Origin: Egaibacter sp046050465
Lineage (GTDB): Bacteria > Pseudomonadota > Gammaproteobacteria > Burkholderiales > Burkholderiaceae_C
Length of the DNA stretch: 64,000 nt
Assembly (NCBI GenBank): GCA_046050465.1
Contig: JBJOPS010000023.1
Location: 8,990-72,989 of the forward strand
Reading direction: 5' to 3'
Of the stretch, positions 42,779-51,183 are shown one piece after another. A program made the translations under genes and the position numbers. Within the stretch, counting starts at the first letter, position 1. Each line of letters opens with the position of its first letter. A model generated the notes under the pieces. It did no database searches. It was not told the DNA's origin and saw only the letters and a list, made by a program, of their open reading frames with translations.

Positions 42779-45286
42779 ATGCAAAGCATCATTCACCAAC
42801 TGGCAGCAGAAATCAGGGTTCGAGAGGATCAGGTCAAAACGGCGGTGGAATTGCTCGACGGGGGCGCCACGGTGCCGTTCATCGCGCGCTACCGCAAAGA
42901 GGCCACCGGCGGCCTGGACGACATCCAGCTGCGCGAGATGGAGTTGCGCCTGGGCTACCTGCGCGAGCTGGCCGAGCGGCGCATCACCGTGATGAAGGCC
43001 ATCGACGAGCAGGGCAAGCTGACCGACGCACTGCGCGCCGCCATTGCCGCCACCGCCACCAAGCAGGAGCTGGAAGACCTGTATTTGCCGTTCAAGCTCA
43101 AGCGCCGCACCAAGGGCCAGCTGGCGCGCGAGGCCGGGCTGGAGCCGCTGGCCGACAAGCTGTTTGCCAACCCCGTGCTGAACCCGTTTGATGAGGCGCA
43201 GGCCTTTGTGATTGCGCTCAAACCGGTGGTGGAGGGCCAGAACACTGCTGATGGCAAGCAGCCCGATTTCTCCACCGTGGCCGCCGTGCTGGACGGCGTG
43301 CGCGACCTGTTGAGTGAACGCTGGGCGGAAGACGCAGGCCTGGTGCAGCGTCTGCGCGAATGGCTGTGGACCGAGGGGCTGCTACAGTCCAAACTGATGG
43401 CGGGCAAGGACGAAAACCACCCCGACGTGGCCAAGTTTCGTGATTATTTTGAATACGATGAGCCGATTGGTCGCGTGCCGTCGCACCGCGCACTGGCGGT
43501 GTTTCGTGGCCGTGGGCTGGAGATTCTGGATGCCAAGCTGGTGTTGCCGGAGCCTGAAACCGTGCCAAATAGGGAAAATAGGGAAAATAAGGCATCAAAT
43601 GTGCCTCCAGCCCTTGTATCCATTGGGCAGGAAGCTATTAAAACAGGAGCAAATGCTCTGCCAGCGGCGAAAGCCGGGCAAACCGTCTCACTGGCCGAGG
43701 CCCGCATCGCCCTGCATCTGGGTTGGAGCCATTTGGGCCGGGCCAGCGACGATTTGATCAAAAAATGTGTCGCCTGGACCTGGCGCGTGAAGCTCAGCCT
43801 GTCCACCGAGCGCGACCTGTTTACACGGCTGCGTGAAGACGCCGAAAAGGTGGCGATCAAGGTGTTTGCCGACAACCTGCGCGACCTGCTGCTGGCTGCA
43901 CCAGCCGGCCCGCGCGTGACCATGGGGCTGGACCCCGGCATTCGAACCGGCGTGAAAGTGGCCGTGGTGGATGCCACCGGCAAGCTGGTGGAAACGGCTA
44001 CCGTGTTCCCGCACGAGCCGCGCAAGGACTGGGAAGGCTCGCTGCATACGCTGGGCAAGCTGTGCGAGAAACACGGCGTCAATTTGATCGCCATTGGCAA
44101 CGGTACGGCCAGTCGCGAGACGGACAAGCTGGCGTCAGATTTGATCAAATTAATGGCAAAAGTTTCGGAGAGGGCGGTTGAAAAAGTCGTCGTCAGCGAA
44201 GCCGGGGCCTCGGTTTACAGCGCCAGTGAGTTCGCCTCTCAAGAAATGCCGGATGTGGACGTGAGCCTGCGCGGCGCGGCCAGCATCGCCCGTCGCCTGC
44301 AGGACCCGCTGGCCGAGCTGGTGAAGATCGACCCCAAATCCATCGGTGTGGGCCAGTACCAGCATGACGTGAACCAGAGCGAGCTGGCCCGCAGCCTGGA
44401 GACCGTGGTGGAAGACTGTGTGAACTCCGTGGGTGTGGATCTGAACACCGCCAGCGTGCCGCTGCTCAGCCGTGTGTCGGGCCTGAGTGGCAGCGTGGCC
44501 AAGGCGGTGGTGCGCTGGCGCGAGGCCAATGGCGCGTTCAAGGACCGCCAGCAGCTGATGCAGGTAACCGGGCTGGGCGCCAAAACCTTCGAGCAGGCGG
44601 CGGGTTTCCTGCGCATTCGCGGTGGCGACAACCCGCTGGACATGACCGGTGTGCACCCCGAAACCTACTCGGTGGTGGAAAACATCATCGGCCACGCCCG
44701 CACGCCCGTGGGCGAAATCATGGGCCGGGCCGACATGCTCAAAACGCTGAAACCCGAGCTGTTTGCCAATGAGAAGTTTGGCGTCATCACCGTCAAGGAC
44801 ATCATCACCGAGCTGGAAAAGCCGGGCCGCGACCCGCGCCCGGACTTCAAGGTGGCGCGTTTCAACGACGGCGTGGAAGACATCAAGGACCTGAAGGAGG
44901 GCATGGTGCTGGAGGGCACGGTGAGCAACGTGGCGGCTTTTGGCGCGTTCATCGACCTGGGCGTGCACCAGGACGGGCTGGTTCACGTCAGCCAGCTCAG
45001 CCACAAGTTTGTGACCGATGCCCGGGAAGTGGTGAAAACCGGCGATATCGTGAAGGTGCAGGTGGTGGAGGTGGACGTGAGTCGCAAGCGCATTGCGCTG
45101 ACGATGAAGCTCGGAAATGGTGTGCCCAGGGGCACGGCCCCCGCGCGGCGCGACGGTGCGGACCGGTCGGCGGGGGACAATCGCTACCAGGCAGCGCCGC
45201 AAGGCCAGCGTGGGCGGACGGGGAATGACGGTGGTTCGATGGGTTCATCGGCCATGGCGTCGGCGTTTGCGAAGCTGAAGCGTTGA
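42779..45286 (+). CDS. tex: Tex-like transcription accessory protein (S1 RNA-binding)
   Basis: Tex (835 aa), a cytoplasmic nucleic-acid-binding protein. N-terminal helical domain: GGATVPFIARYRKEATGGLDD and LYLPFKLKRRTKGQLAREAG. YqgF-like domain: VTMGLDPGIRTGVKVAVVDA. Helix-hairpin-helix segment: LNTASVPLLSRVSGLSGSVA. C-terminal S1 domain (about 700-775): GMVLEGTVSNVAAFGAFIDLG. A low-complexity tail follows. The start MQSIIHQLAAEIRV fits the family. Residues about 262-300 contain an insertion (ALVSIGQEAIKTGANALPAA) encoded by a repeat in the antisense orientation, placed between the N-terminal domain and the YqgF domain. Confidence 0.95.
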   Translation: MQSIIHQLAAEIRVREDQVKTAVELLDGGATVPFIARYRKEATGGLDDIQLREMELRLGYLRELAERRITVMKAIDEQGKLTDALRAAIAATATKQELEDLYLPFKLKRRTKGQLAREAGLEPLADKLFANPVLNPFDEAQAFVIALKPVVEGQNTADGKQPDFSTVAAVLDGVRDLLSERWAEDAGLVQRLREWLWTEGLLQSKLMAGKDENHPDVAKFRDYFEYDEPIGRVPSHRALAVFRGRGLEILDAKLVLPEPETVPNRENRENKASNVPPALVSIGQEAIKTGANALPAAKAGQTVSLAEARIALHLGWSHLGRASDDLIKKCVAWTWRVKLSLSTERDLFTRLREDAEKVAIKVFADNLRDLLLAAPAGPRVTMGLDPGIRTGVKVAVVDATGKLVETATVFPHEPRKDWEGSLHTLGKLCEKHGVNLIAIGNGTASRETDKLASDLIKLMAKVSERAVEKVVVSEAGASVYSASEFASQEMPDVDVSLRGAASIARRLQDPLAELVKIDPKSIGVGQYQHDVNQSELARSLETVVEDCVNSVGVDLNTASVPLLSRVSGLSGSVAKAVVRWREANGAFKDRQQLMQVTGLGAKTFEQAAGFLRIRGGDNPLDMTGVHPETYSVVENIIGHARTPVGEIMGRADMLKTLKPELFANEKFGVITVKDIITELEKPGRDPRPDFKVARFNDGVEDIKDLKEGMVLEGTVSNVAAFGAFIDLGVHQDGLVHVSQLSHKFVTDAREVVKTGDIVKVQVVEVDVSRKRIALTMKLGNGVPRGTAPARRDGADRSAGDNRYQAAPQGQRGRTGNDGGSMGSSAMASAFAKLKR
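43591..43650 (-). repeat. Dispersed short repeat inside tex (antisense)
   Basis: Read on the minus strand: GCTCCTGTTTTAATAGCTTC, then CTGCCCAATGG, ACAAGGGCTGGAGGC. The GTTTTAATAGCT head and the AAGGGCTGGAGGC tail match the xdhA copy, with a different middle. It is translated in the opposite sense within Tex. Confidence 0.7.
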
Positions 45287-45456
45287 ATTGACAACAGAGG
45301 GTGAGGTTTTTAAGAAAAACGTGACTTATTCACGGGTAATTGTGGCCCCAAGCCCTCCATTAGTCCGAACAGACTATTGGTTGTGTTGTCCGGATGCAAG
45401 AAGATCTGCCCCATACGGCACGTAACATTTTTTTACATCTGACCCGGGGATTGAAC

Positions 45457-46140
45457 ATGAGTCTAAGAACCTTGATTTTGACGGCATTCACGACGCTGTC
45501 ACCAGCCACGGGCCCCCCGTTTGCATCGAATTTGCTCGACATAAAGCTTCCCGGTGAGCACATGGCTATTGGTGCTCATGTCTCTGGTGGAGCTATTTCA
45601 ACAAGGGGCCTTGAGGTCAACCTGGCAAATGGCAGGGATCATGGCAACGCTGGTCGATCAGCTCCCGCAAGCTCACTGGCTTCTTCAGGATCGCATAGCC
45701 AGATAACAGGTGATCATGGCGATGTAGCCGGGGCGCCGGGGGTGGGTACCTCTTCTGGCGCACATGCGGGACGAGCGCCCGTACAAATGGTGTCTGCTGA
45801 CGTTGCGGATAGTTTCGCTGGCACAGGCGCAGCGCCTTACGGAAACAGTTTTGAACGCGGGGCGCAGGCGTCTTCAATCGCAGGTGGATCACATTTTGAA
45901 ACAGGCCAAGCCGGGTTGCCTGCAGGTAGCCAGTCACGGGGCAATGGTATTGGGGGTGGAGCGCCATCTTTTGCCGGAAATGGAACTGGATCCGGTGGGG
46001 CAATTGATGGCGCCACAACAGGCGTTGTGGTTGCGGTTTCAGCAGTACCTGAGCCTGAGACCTACGCGCTGATGTTGGCTGGTTTGGGGCTGATGGGGTC
46101 CATTGTGCAGCGCCGCAAAAATAAACCGCAAGCAGACTGA
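45457..46140 (+). CDS. PEP-CTERM sorting-domain protein, Gly/Ser/Ala-rich
   Basis: A 227-residue predicted exported protein. It has a short N-terminal hydrophobic signal (MSLRTLILTAFTTLSPATG), a long low-complexity middle rich in Gly, Ser, Ala, His and Asn with no recognisable domain, and a C-terminal PEP-CTERM tripartite signal: VPEPETYALMLAGLGLMGS followed by the basic IVQRRKNK. Such proteins are processed by exosortase, usually with exopolysaccharide synthesis; no exosortase gene is in the window. The ATG at 45457 has GGGGA before it; an earlier in-frame ATG at 45394 would spoil the signal peptide. A strong terminator follows. Confidence 0.85.
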   Translation: MSLRTLILTAFTTLSPATGPPFASNLLDIKLPGEHMAIGAHVSGGAISTRGLEVNLANGRDHGNAGRSAPASSLASSGSHSQITGDHGDVAGAPGVGTSSGAHAGRAPVQMVSADVADSFAGTGAAPYGNSFERGAQASSIAGGSHFETGQAGLPAGSQSRGNGIGGGAPSFAGNGTGSGGAIDGATTGVVVAVSAVPEPETYALMLAGLGLMGSIVQRRKNKPQAD

Positions 46141-46161
46141 GCAAGCTCCAATTGATGCATC

Positions 46162-46188
46162 AACCCCGCTTAGGCGGGGTTTTTTTTG
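46162..46188 (+). terminator. Rho-independent terminator after the PEP-CTERM gene
   Basis: AACCCCGC-TTAG-GCGGGGTT followed by a run of T; eight perfect pairs. Confidence 0.95.
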
Positions 46189-46291
46189 GTCTGTCCTGCA
46201 GGCAATTCGCTAAAGTCCGGCCTGCATTTGTCGATATGGAAGCAAGACGCCCGAAAAGTACGCCAGCCACAACCAAGACGGAAGCTTACTC

Positions 46292-47119
46292 ATGGACATG
46301 AACGCACTGCTGGCGCGGCAAATTGCTTTGCCCAGCATTCCCAAAGTAGCCGCCATGCTGCTCGGTGAAATCAAGCTGGACAAACCCGATCTGAGCAAGA
46401 TCAACCAGGTGATCAAGACCGATCCGGCGTTGACCATACGGGTGCTGCAATTGGCCAACTCTGGCTATTTCAAAATGTCAGGCAAGGTAAATAGCGTGTC
46501 TGAAGCGCTGGCGCTGCTTAAACTGCAACACGTTTACGTCATGGCTCAAGATGCTGCCGTATGCAGCTCCATCAAAACCGTCCCCGGCATGCCGTTGCAT
46601 CAATTCTGGAAGTACAGCCTGAATGTGGCCAAGCTGGCGCGCTCGCTGGCCGGTGTGGTGCAGCAAAACCAGTCCGCCGCCTTTACCTGCGGGCTGATTC
46701 ACTGCATTGGCGAACTGGCTATTCACCAAGGTATTCCGGAAATAGCCGCACGTCTGGACAAAGACTGTGGTCCGCAGAGCCTCAAGCGAGCCAAGGTGGA
46801 GCGGCGCGTCCTGGGCTACTGCTATGCCCAGGTCGGGGCGGGTCTGGCGCGCAAGTGGCACTTCCCCCAGGCCATGGTGGATGCCCTGGAACACCAATAC
46901 GCCCCGTTTGACAACACCGTGTATGAGCCGCTAGCTGGCGTGATTCATCTGGCTGCTTGGCGTGTGCGCGCCAAAGAAGCGCAGATGAACTCCCGACAAC
47001 TGGCTGTCAGTTTCCCCGGGGCCGTGGGCTTGGTGCTCGGGTTGGATATTGACATGGTACTGCAGCAAGACCCCATTGACTGGTCTGCGCGAACGTCTGG
47101 GAAGGCACTGGCTGCATAA
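46292..47119 (+). CDS. HDOD domain signalling protein
   Basis: A 275-residue HDOD-domain protein (HD-related output domain without the catalytic HD pair). The opening LLARQIALPSIPKVAAMLLG, the TDPALTIRVLQLANSGYF segment, AAFTCGLIHCIGELAIHQG and the C-terminal VLGLDIDMVLQQDP fit the family. HDOD proteins appear as outputs or adaptors of second-messenger and two-component signalling; the function here is unknown. It stands alone after a terminator. Confidence 0.88.
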   Translation: MDMNALLARQIALPSIPKVAAMLLGEIKLDKPDLSKINQVIKTDPALTIRVLQLANSGYFKMSGKVNSVSEALALLKLQHVYVMAQDAAVCSSIKTVPGMPLHQFWKYSLNVAKLARSLAGVVQQNQSAAFTCGLIHCIGELAIHQGIPEIAARLDKDCGPQSLKRAKVERRVLGYCYAQVGAGLARKWHFPQAMVDALEHQYAPFDNTVYEPLAGVIHLAAWRVRAKEAQMNSRQLAVSFPGAVGLVLGLDIDMVLQQDPIDWSARTSGKALAA

Positions 47120-47154
47120 TAGCTGCATACATGCGATCAAGAATATGGACACAG

Positions 47155-47372
47155 ATGCCCGTGAACATTCAAGCCACCTGCAATCAGTGGTCAGATGTTT
47201 ACGACGCAGACCGCGACGTGACACGTGATCTGGATCACGCGATGATGCGGCAAACGTTTCGGAGTCTGACGAAACAGGGTTTGCATTGGAGCAACTGCGT
47301 GCGTGGTGGCATGCGAATGATGATCGGTAAAAGCAGTCACGGCTGGTGTCGTTCATGTTGCGCAAACGGTGA
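47155..47372 (+). pseudogene. Remnant of a class I SAM methyltransferase with the centre deleted
   Basis: The 5' part (from ATG 47155) reads NQWSDVYDADRDVTRDLDHA, the N-terminal motif of small SAM-dependent methyltransferases. After about 47257 the frame shifts and the 3' part reads FALEQLRAWWHANDDR, stop, KQSRLVSFMLRKR, stop (47372), which is the C-terminal motif of the same family. The roughly 130-170 codons in between, including the SAM-binding GxGxG loop, are missing. A kinase gene begins 20 bases later. Confidence 0.65.
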
Positions 47373-47392
47373 GCCAGACCGCAGGCCTGACG

Positions 47393-48064
47393 ATGAATCC
47401 CGCGTTACTCGTTGATCCGGTTGATCACCTTCTAAAGCTGCTGAAAACCACTTCACGGCGAATTGTCTTGGGCCTGGTGGGGTTGCCTGGTTCGGGAAAA
47501 AGCACCACTGCTGCGCGTCTGGCAGGGGAAGTAAATGCGAGAGCAGGCATGGGCACAATGGTGGCCTTGGGCATGGACGGGTTTCACCTGACGCGGGAAG
47601 CGCTGGATCAATTTGCCGATCCTGCCGCCGCCTTGAGGCGGCGCGGCTCTCCGTGGACGTTTGATCCGGCCGCACTGGCCGCCCGACTAAAGGTCCTGCA
47701 GGAAGTTTCCCCCGGAACTGACAAACCACCTGTCATGTGGCCGGCTTTTGAGCATGGCGTGGGTGATCCGGTTGAAGACGCCTTGGCCATTACCCCCATG
47801 ATCCGGCTGGTATTGCTGGAGGGTTTGTACTTGTTGCACCGTGCGGATGGCTGGAATCTGGCTGGTTTACTGGATGAGTGTTGGTATCTGGATGTGCCGA
47901 TGGACGTAGCAATGCAACGCCTGACTGCCCGTCACAGAGCCACGTGGAACCTGACCCAGGCTGAGGCGCAGGCACGCATTGCGGTCAATGACCGGCTCAA
48001 TGCCGACATCGTGTTGCACAGCCGTCAGAGAGCTGACTGGCTGGTGGCCGACTGGGCCGCCTAG
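47393..48064 (+). CDS. P-loop nucleoside/sugar kinase-like protein
   Basis: A 223-residue P-loop kinase of the uridine-kinase/pantothenate-kinase-like group. Walker A: LGLVGLPGSGKSTTAARLAG near residue 32; GMDGFHLTREALD carries the substrate-site Asp; LVLLEGLYLLHRADGWNLAG is the Walker-B region; the lid segment is RLTARHRATWNLTQAEAQAR. The substrate is unknown (pantothenate, uridine and fructose-type sugars are the known options for relatives). The ATG at 47393 is chosen over a GTG at 47369. It directly follows the methyltransferase remnant. Confidence 0.8.
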   Translation: MNPALLVDPVDHLLKLLKTTSRRIVLGLVGLPGSGKSTTAARLAGEVNARAGMGTMVALGMDGFHLTREALDQFADPAAALRRRGSPWTFDPAALAARLKVLQEVSPGTDKPPVMWPAFEHGVGDPVEDALAITPMIRLVLLEGLYLLHRADGWNLAGLLDECWYLDVPMDVAMQRLTARHRATWNLTQAEAQARIAVNDRLNADIVLHSRQRADWLVADWAA

Positions 48065-48124
48065 CAGGTTGCTGATGAAGATGCGCACCAGGCAGACCTT
48101 CCTTCGTAATTTTGGAGAAATTTC

Positions 48125-48529
48125 ATGGCAAAAGCAGTCTTTATCAACCTACCCATCAGCAATCTGAAAGCTTCCATGGCGTTTTACACCGCTTTGGGCT
48201 TTGAAAACAAGCCGAAATTCACCGATGACAACGCCGCCTGCATGGTATGGAGCGAAGCTGTCTACGTGATGCTGCATTCCCACGGTTCATGGCGCAGGTT
48301 TACCCAACGTCCGATTCCACCATCTTCATCTAGCGAAGTGATGCTGGCTTTATCGGTCGAGGATGCCAAAGAAGTTGATCGGCTGAATGATATTGCCCAG
48401 GCAAACGGTGGTACTGCTGATATCAACCCCAGGCAAGACCTGGGCTTTATGTACAGCCGTGCTTTGACAGACCCTGATGGTCATATTTGGGAGCCGTTTT
48501 GGATGGACCAGGCGACGATAGAGGGCTAG
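48125..48529 (+). CDS. VOC/glyoxalase family protein
   Basis: A 134-residue vicinal-oxygen-chelate protein. It has the paired beta-alpha-beta modules seen in KAVFINLPISNLKASMAFYT and VEDAKEVDRLNDIAQANGGT, with the terminal DPDGHIWEPFWMD metal-site region (Glu). Stand-alone single-domain members of this extradiol/glyoxalase class are common; the substrate is unknown. It follows the kinase gene by 60 bases on the same strand. Confidence 0.85.
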   Translation: MAKAVFINLPISNLKASMAFYTALGFENKPKFTDDNAACMVWSEAVYVMLHSHGSWRRFTQRPIPPSSSSEVMLALSVEDAKEVDRLNDIAQANGGTADINPRQDLGFMYSRALTDPDGHIWEPFWMDQATIEG

Positions 48530-48645
48530 TCAGCTCCCGAAATGACTGCCATCGAAGTTGACCTCAAAATAGCCGAAATCGGTTGCAAACGAGTCTAAAC
48601 GCCCGGATTGCGAAATCAGTTACGGGGAAATTCCTCTTTCACAGT

Positions 48646-49131
48646 TTATTTTGCAGCCTCAAACGGCTTGCCACCCAGCTTGAAGCCGGCCTTGATGTTT
48701 TTTTTTGCAAACCAGCCCTGATTCATCTCCAGGACAAAGCGCACGGGCTTCCCGGAGCAATGCGAATCGGTTGTCTGCGGCTTCATGTCGGCCAGGTTGA
48801 CGATGGTGCCGTCATCGGCCACGAAGGCGGCCGTCAGAGGCATGATGGTGTTTTTCATCCAGAAACACTGCACTGTGGGCTGCTCGAATACAAACAGCAT
48901 GCCTTCGTGCTGCGGCATGTCTTTACGTGACATCAACCCGATCTGTCGCTGTTCGCCAGTGGTCGCCAGTTGAGCGTCAATCAGGTGCATGCCGGCTGAC
49001 AGCCGGACGCGTGGCAGGTTGAGCTGGGGCGTGTCCTGGGCCTGCGCGGGCAGGGTATTTGCGAGCAGAAACAGTGAAACGGATCCGGATACGAGGCGGA
49101 TATATTCGATAAAGGTCAAAAGTGGTTTCAT
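48646..49131 (-). CDS. DUF192 family exported protein
   Basis: A 161-residue DUF192 protein. A cleavable signal (IRLVSGSVSLFLLANTLPAQA) precedes the conserved domain: ATTGEQRQIGLMSRKDMP, MLFVFEQPTVQCFWMKNTIM, PLTAAFVADDGTIVNLADMK and RFVLEMNQGWFAKKNI. DUF192 proteins are secreted or periplasmic and of unknown role. Upstream in-frame ATGs exist, but MKPLLTF at 49131 gives the best signal peptide. It is divergent from the isochorismatase-like gene. Confidence 0.9.
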   Translation of the reverse strand: MKPLLTFIEYIRLVSGSVSLFLLANTLPAQAQDTPQLNLPRVRLSAGMHLIDAQLATTGEQRQIGLMSRKDMPQHEGMLFVFEQPTVQCFWMKNTIMPLTAAFVADDGTIVNLADMKPQTTDSHCSGKPVRFVLEMNQGWFAKKNIKAGFKLGGKPFEAAK

Positions 49132-49249
49132 GGCAAATTGTTGGACCTTCATGGTTCGTCGGCGCAAGAGCAAATGGAACGATTTGTGCCGTATTACAGG
49201 GCAAGACTCAATAATGCCACCTCGAAGAGATCATTACTAAAGATCTGCC

Positions 49250-49282
49250 ACGTATGCATAATCAGCTACTATAACTGTAGCG
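49250..49282 (-). repeat. Degenerate short repeat
   Basis: Minus strand CCGCTACAGTTATAGTAGCT, then GATTATGCATACG, a decayed copy of the repeat family, 12 bases before the isochorismatase-like gene. It overlaps the probable leader of that gene. Confidence 0.45.
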
Positions 49283-49294
49283 GATAATAGATGC

Positions 49295-49894
49295 ATGTTG
49301 CTTGACGTTTCTGAATCCCAGTTGGTCCTGGTAGATTACCAAACACGTTTGATGCCCCATATTTTCGAGAGTGAAGTGGTGCTGGCCAACGCTGCGCGGT
49401 TGGCAAAAGTTGCCAGACTGCTGGATGTACCAGTCTGGGGGACCGAAGAGAACCCCCCAAAACTGGGTAAAAACGTCCCTGAACTAGGTGAGTTGTGTCA
49501 GAGGGTTCTGATGAAAATGCACTTCAGTGCTGTGCAAGAGGGGCTTGGAGAATGGCTGCGTCCGCCCGTCAAAGCGCTGCAGGGAAACGCCCGAAGTTTG
49601 CCAAAACATTTGCAAAAATCTGCCAGTGACGAGTCACGCAACATGATCGTCATCGCCGGCTGCGAAACACACCTTTGTCTGATGCAAACTGCGCTTGACC
49701 TTCTGGAAGATGAGTTCGAGGTCTGGGTAGTAACTGATGCCTGTAGCTCGCGCACCGAGCGCAATCGCGATGCGGCTTTTGATCGGCTGGCCGGAGCGGG
49801 AGTCGGGCTCGTGACCACTGAAATGGTGGCGTTTGAGTGGCTGCGTACCGCGGAGCACCCCGCATTCAGGGACATTCTGGCTCTGATCAGGTAA
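49295..49894 (+). CDS. Isochorismatase-family hydrolase
   Basis: A 199-residue cysteine hydrolase of the isochorismatase/nicotinamidase fold. Catalytic triad region: QLVLVDYQTRLMPH (Asp), TEENPPKLGKNVPEL (Lys) and IVIAGCETHLCLMQTALDL (Cys), with the conserved cis-peptide GCETH. The substrate is not predictable from sequence. The MFS transporter start lies 33 bases after the stop, on the same strand. Confidence 0.88.
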   Translation: MLLDVSESQLVLVDYQTRLMPHIFESEVVLANAARLAKVARLLDVPVWGTEENPPKLGKNVPELGELCQRVLMKMHFSAVQEGLGEWLRPPVKALQGNARSLPKHLQKSASDESRNMIVIAGCETHLCLMQTALDLLEDEFEVWVVTDACSSRTERNRDAAFDRLAGAGVGLVTTEMVAFEWLRTAEHPAFRDILALIR

Positions 49895-49926
49895 TTTGTC
49901 TTATTGGCGCAGACTATGTTGATGGC

Positions 49927-51171
49927 ATGGGCACTTTAACCAACCTCAATCTCATTGAGTCAGGCGATGCTGACCTGCGACAGGATGCCAGAATTATTGG
50001 TCTGGTCGGCATGGTTCACCTGATCAGTCACTTTAGCCAGCTGCTGCTGGCACCGCTGTTTCCGTGGCTGAAGGAGGCACTCCACGCCACTTACGCCGAG
50101 TTGGGTTTTTTGATGACCATCTACTTTGTGGTGTCGTGCGTGGTGCAAATGGCATCGGGCTTTGTAGTGGACAAATTCGGGCCGCGTCCGGTTTTGTATG
50201 GTGGTCTGGCGCTGATTGCACTGGCGGCGTTTGGTTTTTCCATCAGTACCGGCTACTGGATGATGGCCGCGTTTTCCGTGGTGGCGGGCATTGGCAACGG
50301 GGTGTTTCACCCGGTGGATTACACGCTGCTCAACCGCAAGGTGAGTGCGCCGCGTCTGGGCCACGCCTATAGCGTGCACGGCATCACCGGCAGTCTGGGC
50401 TGGGCGCTGGCGCCCGCTTTTGTGGTGCCGATTGCGATGGCTTTCTCATGGCGTGTGGCACTGGCTTGTGCGGGTGTGCTGGTGTTGGTGGTGCTGGCCG
50501 TTGTGCTGTTGAACCGCGACACACTGCACCTGCCGGTGGTACAGGCCGAGAAAAGCAAAACCTCGGCGAAGGAAGATCACCCCTATGCTTTTCTGAATAT
50601 TCCCGCGGTATGGATGTGTTTCATCTTCTTCCTGCTGTATGCCATTTCGCTCAGTGTGGTGCAGGCTTTTGCGCCAGAAGCGGCACGCCAGTTGCATGGT
50701 ATGCCGCCGGGACTGGTGGCCACGTGTCTCACCATTTACATGGTTTGTGCGGCGGGCGGCATGGTGCTGGGCGGGTTTTTGGCATCGAACCCCGAGAGGT
50801 GTGAGCGTGTAGTGGGTATGGGTTTTGGCGCGGCAGCGTGCATTGCACTGGTGCTGGGTCTGGTGGATGTGTCGGGGTTGATGGTGCCGGTACTGTTCGG
50901 TCTGATGGGCTTTGCTGCAGGTACCGGCGGGCCATCGCGCGATCTGATTGTGAAACGATCCACGCCGCCCAATTCAACCGGGCGGGTGTATGGCATTGTT
51001 TATTCGGGGCTGGATATCGGGCAGGCCATTGCACCATTGGTGTTTGGCATGTTGATGGACCACCGCCAGTACGCCACGGTTTTCATCGCTCTGGCATGGG
51101 TGCAGGGCGTGTTGATTGCCAGCGCGTTCAATGTGAAGCGAGTTCGGCGCAAGGTACCGGCGCCGGCCTAG
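49927..51171 (+). CDS. MFS transporter
   Basis: A 414-residue major facilitator with about twelve membrane helices. Loop 2-3 motif: GFVVDKFGPRPVLYGG. First-half core: VVAGIGNGVFHPVDYTLLNRK and HAYSVHGITGSLGWALAP, a pattern of the fosmidomycin-resistance/YcaD-like and sialate-type MFS subgroups. The second half begins about residue 220 after a charged loop (AEKSKTSAKEDHP). The ATG at 49927 is used. It converges on the isomerase gene at 51184 with only 12 bases between the stop codons. The substrate is unknown. Confidence 0.88.
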   Translation: MGTLTNLNLIESGDADLRQDARIIGLVGMVHLISHFSQLLLAPLFPWLKEALHATYAELGFLMTIYFVVSCVVQMASGFVVDKFGPRPVLYGGLALIALAAFGFSISTGYWMMAAFSVVAGIGNGVFHPVDYTLLNRKVSAPRLGHAYSVHGITGSLGWALAPAFVVPIAMAFSWRVALACAGVLVLVVLAVVLLNRDTLHLPVVQAEKSKTSAKEDHPYAFLNIPAVWMCFIFFLLYAISLSVVQAFAPEAARQLHGMPPGLVATCLTIYMVCAAGGMVLGGFLASNPERCERVVGMGFGAAACIALVLGLVDVSGLMVPVLFGLMGFAAGTGGPSRDLIVKRSTPPNSTGRVYGIVYSGLDIGQAIAPLVFGMLMDHRQYATVFIALAWVQGVLIASAFNVKRVRRKVPAPA

Positions 51172-51183
51172 CCTGTTGCCAGC

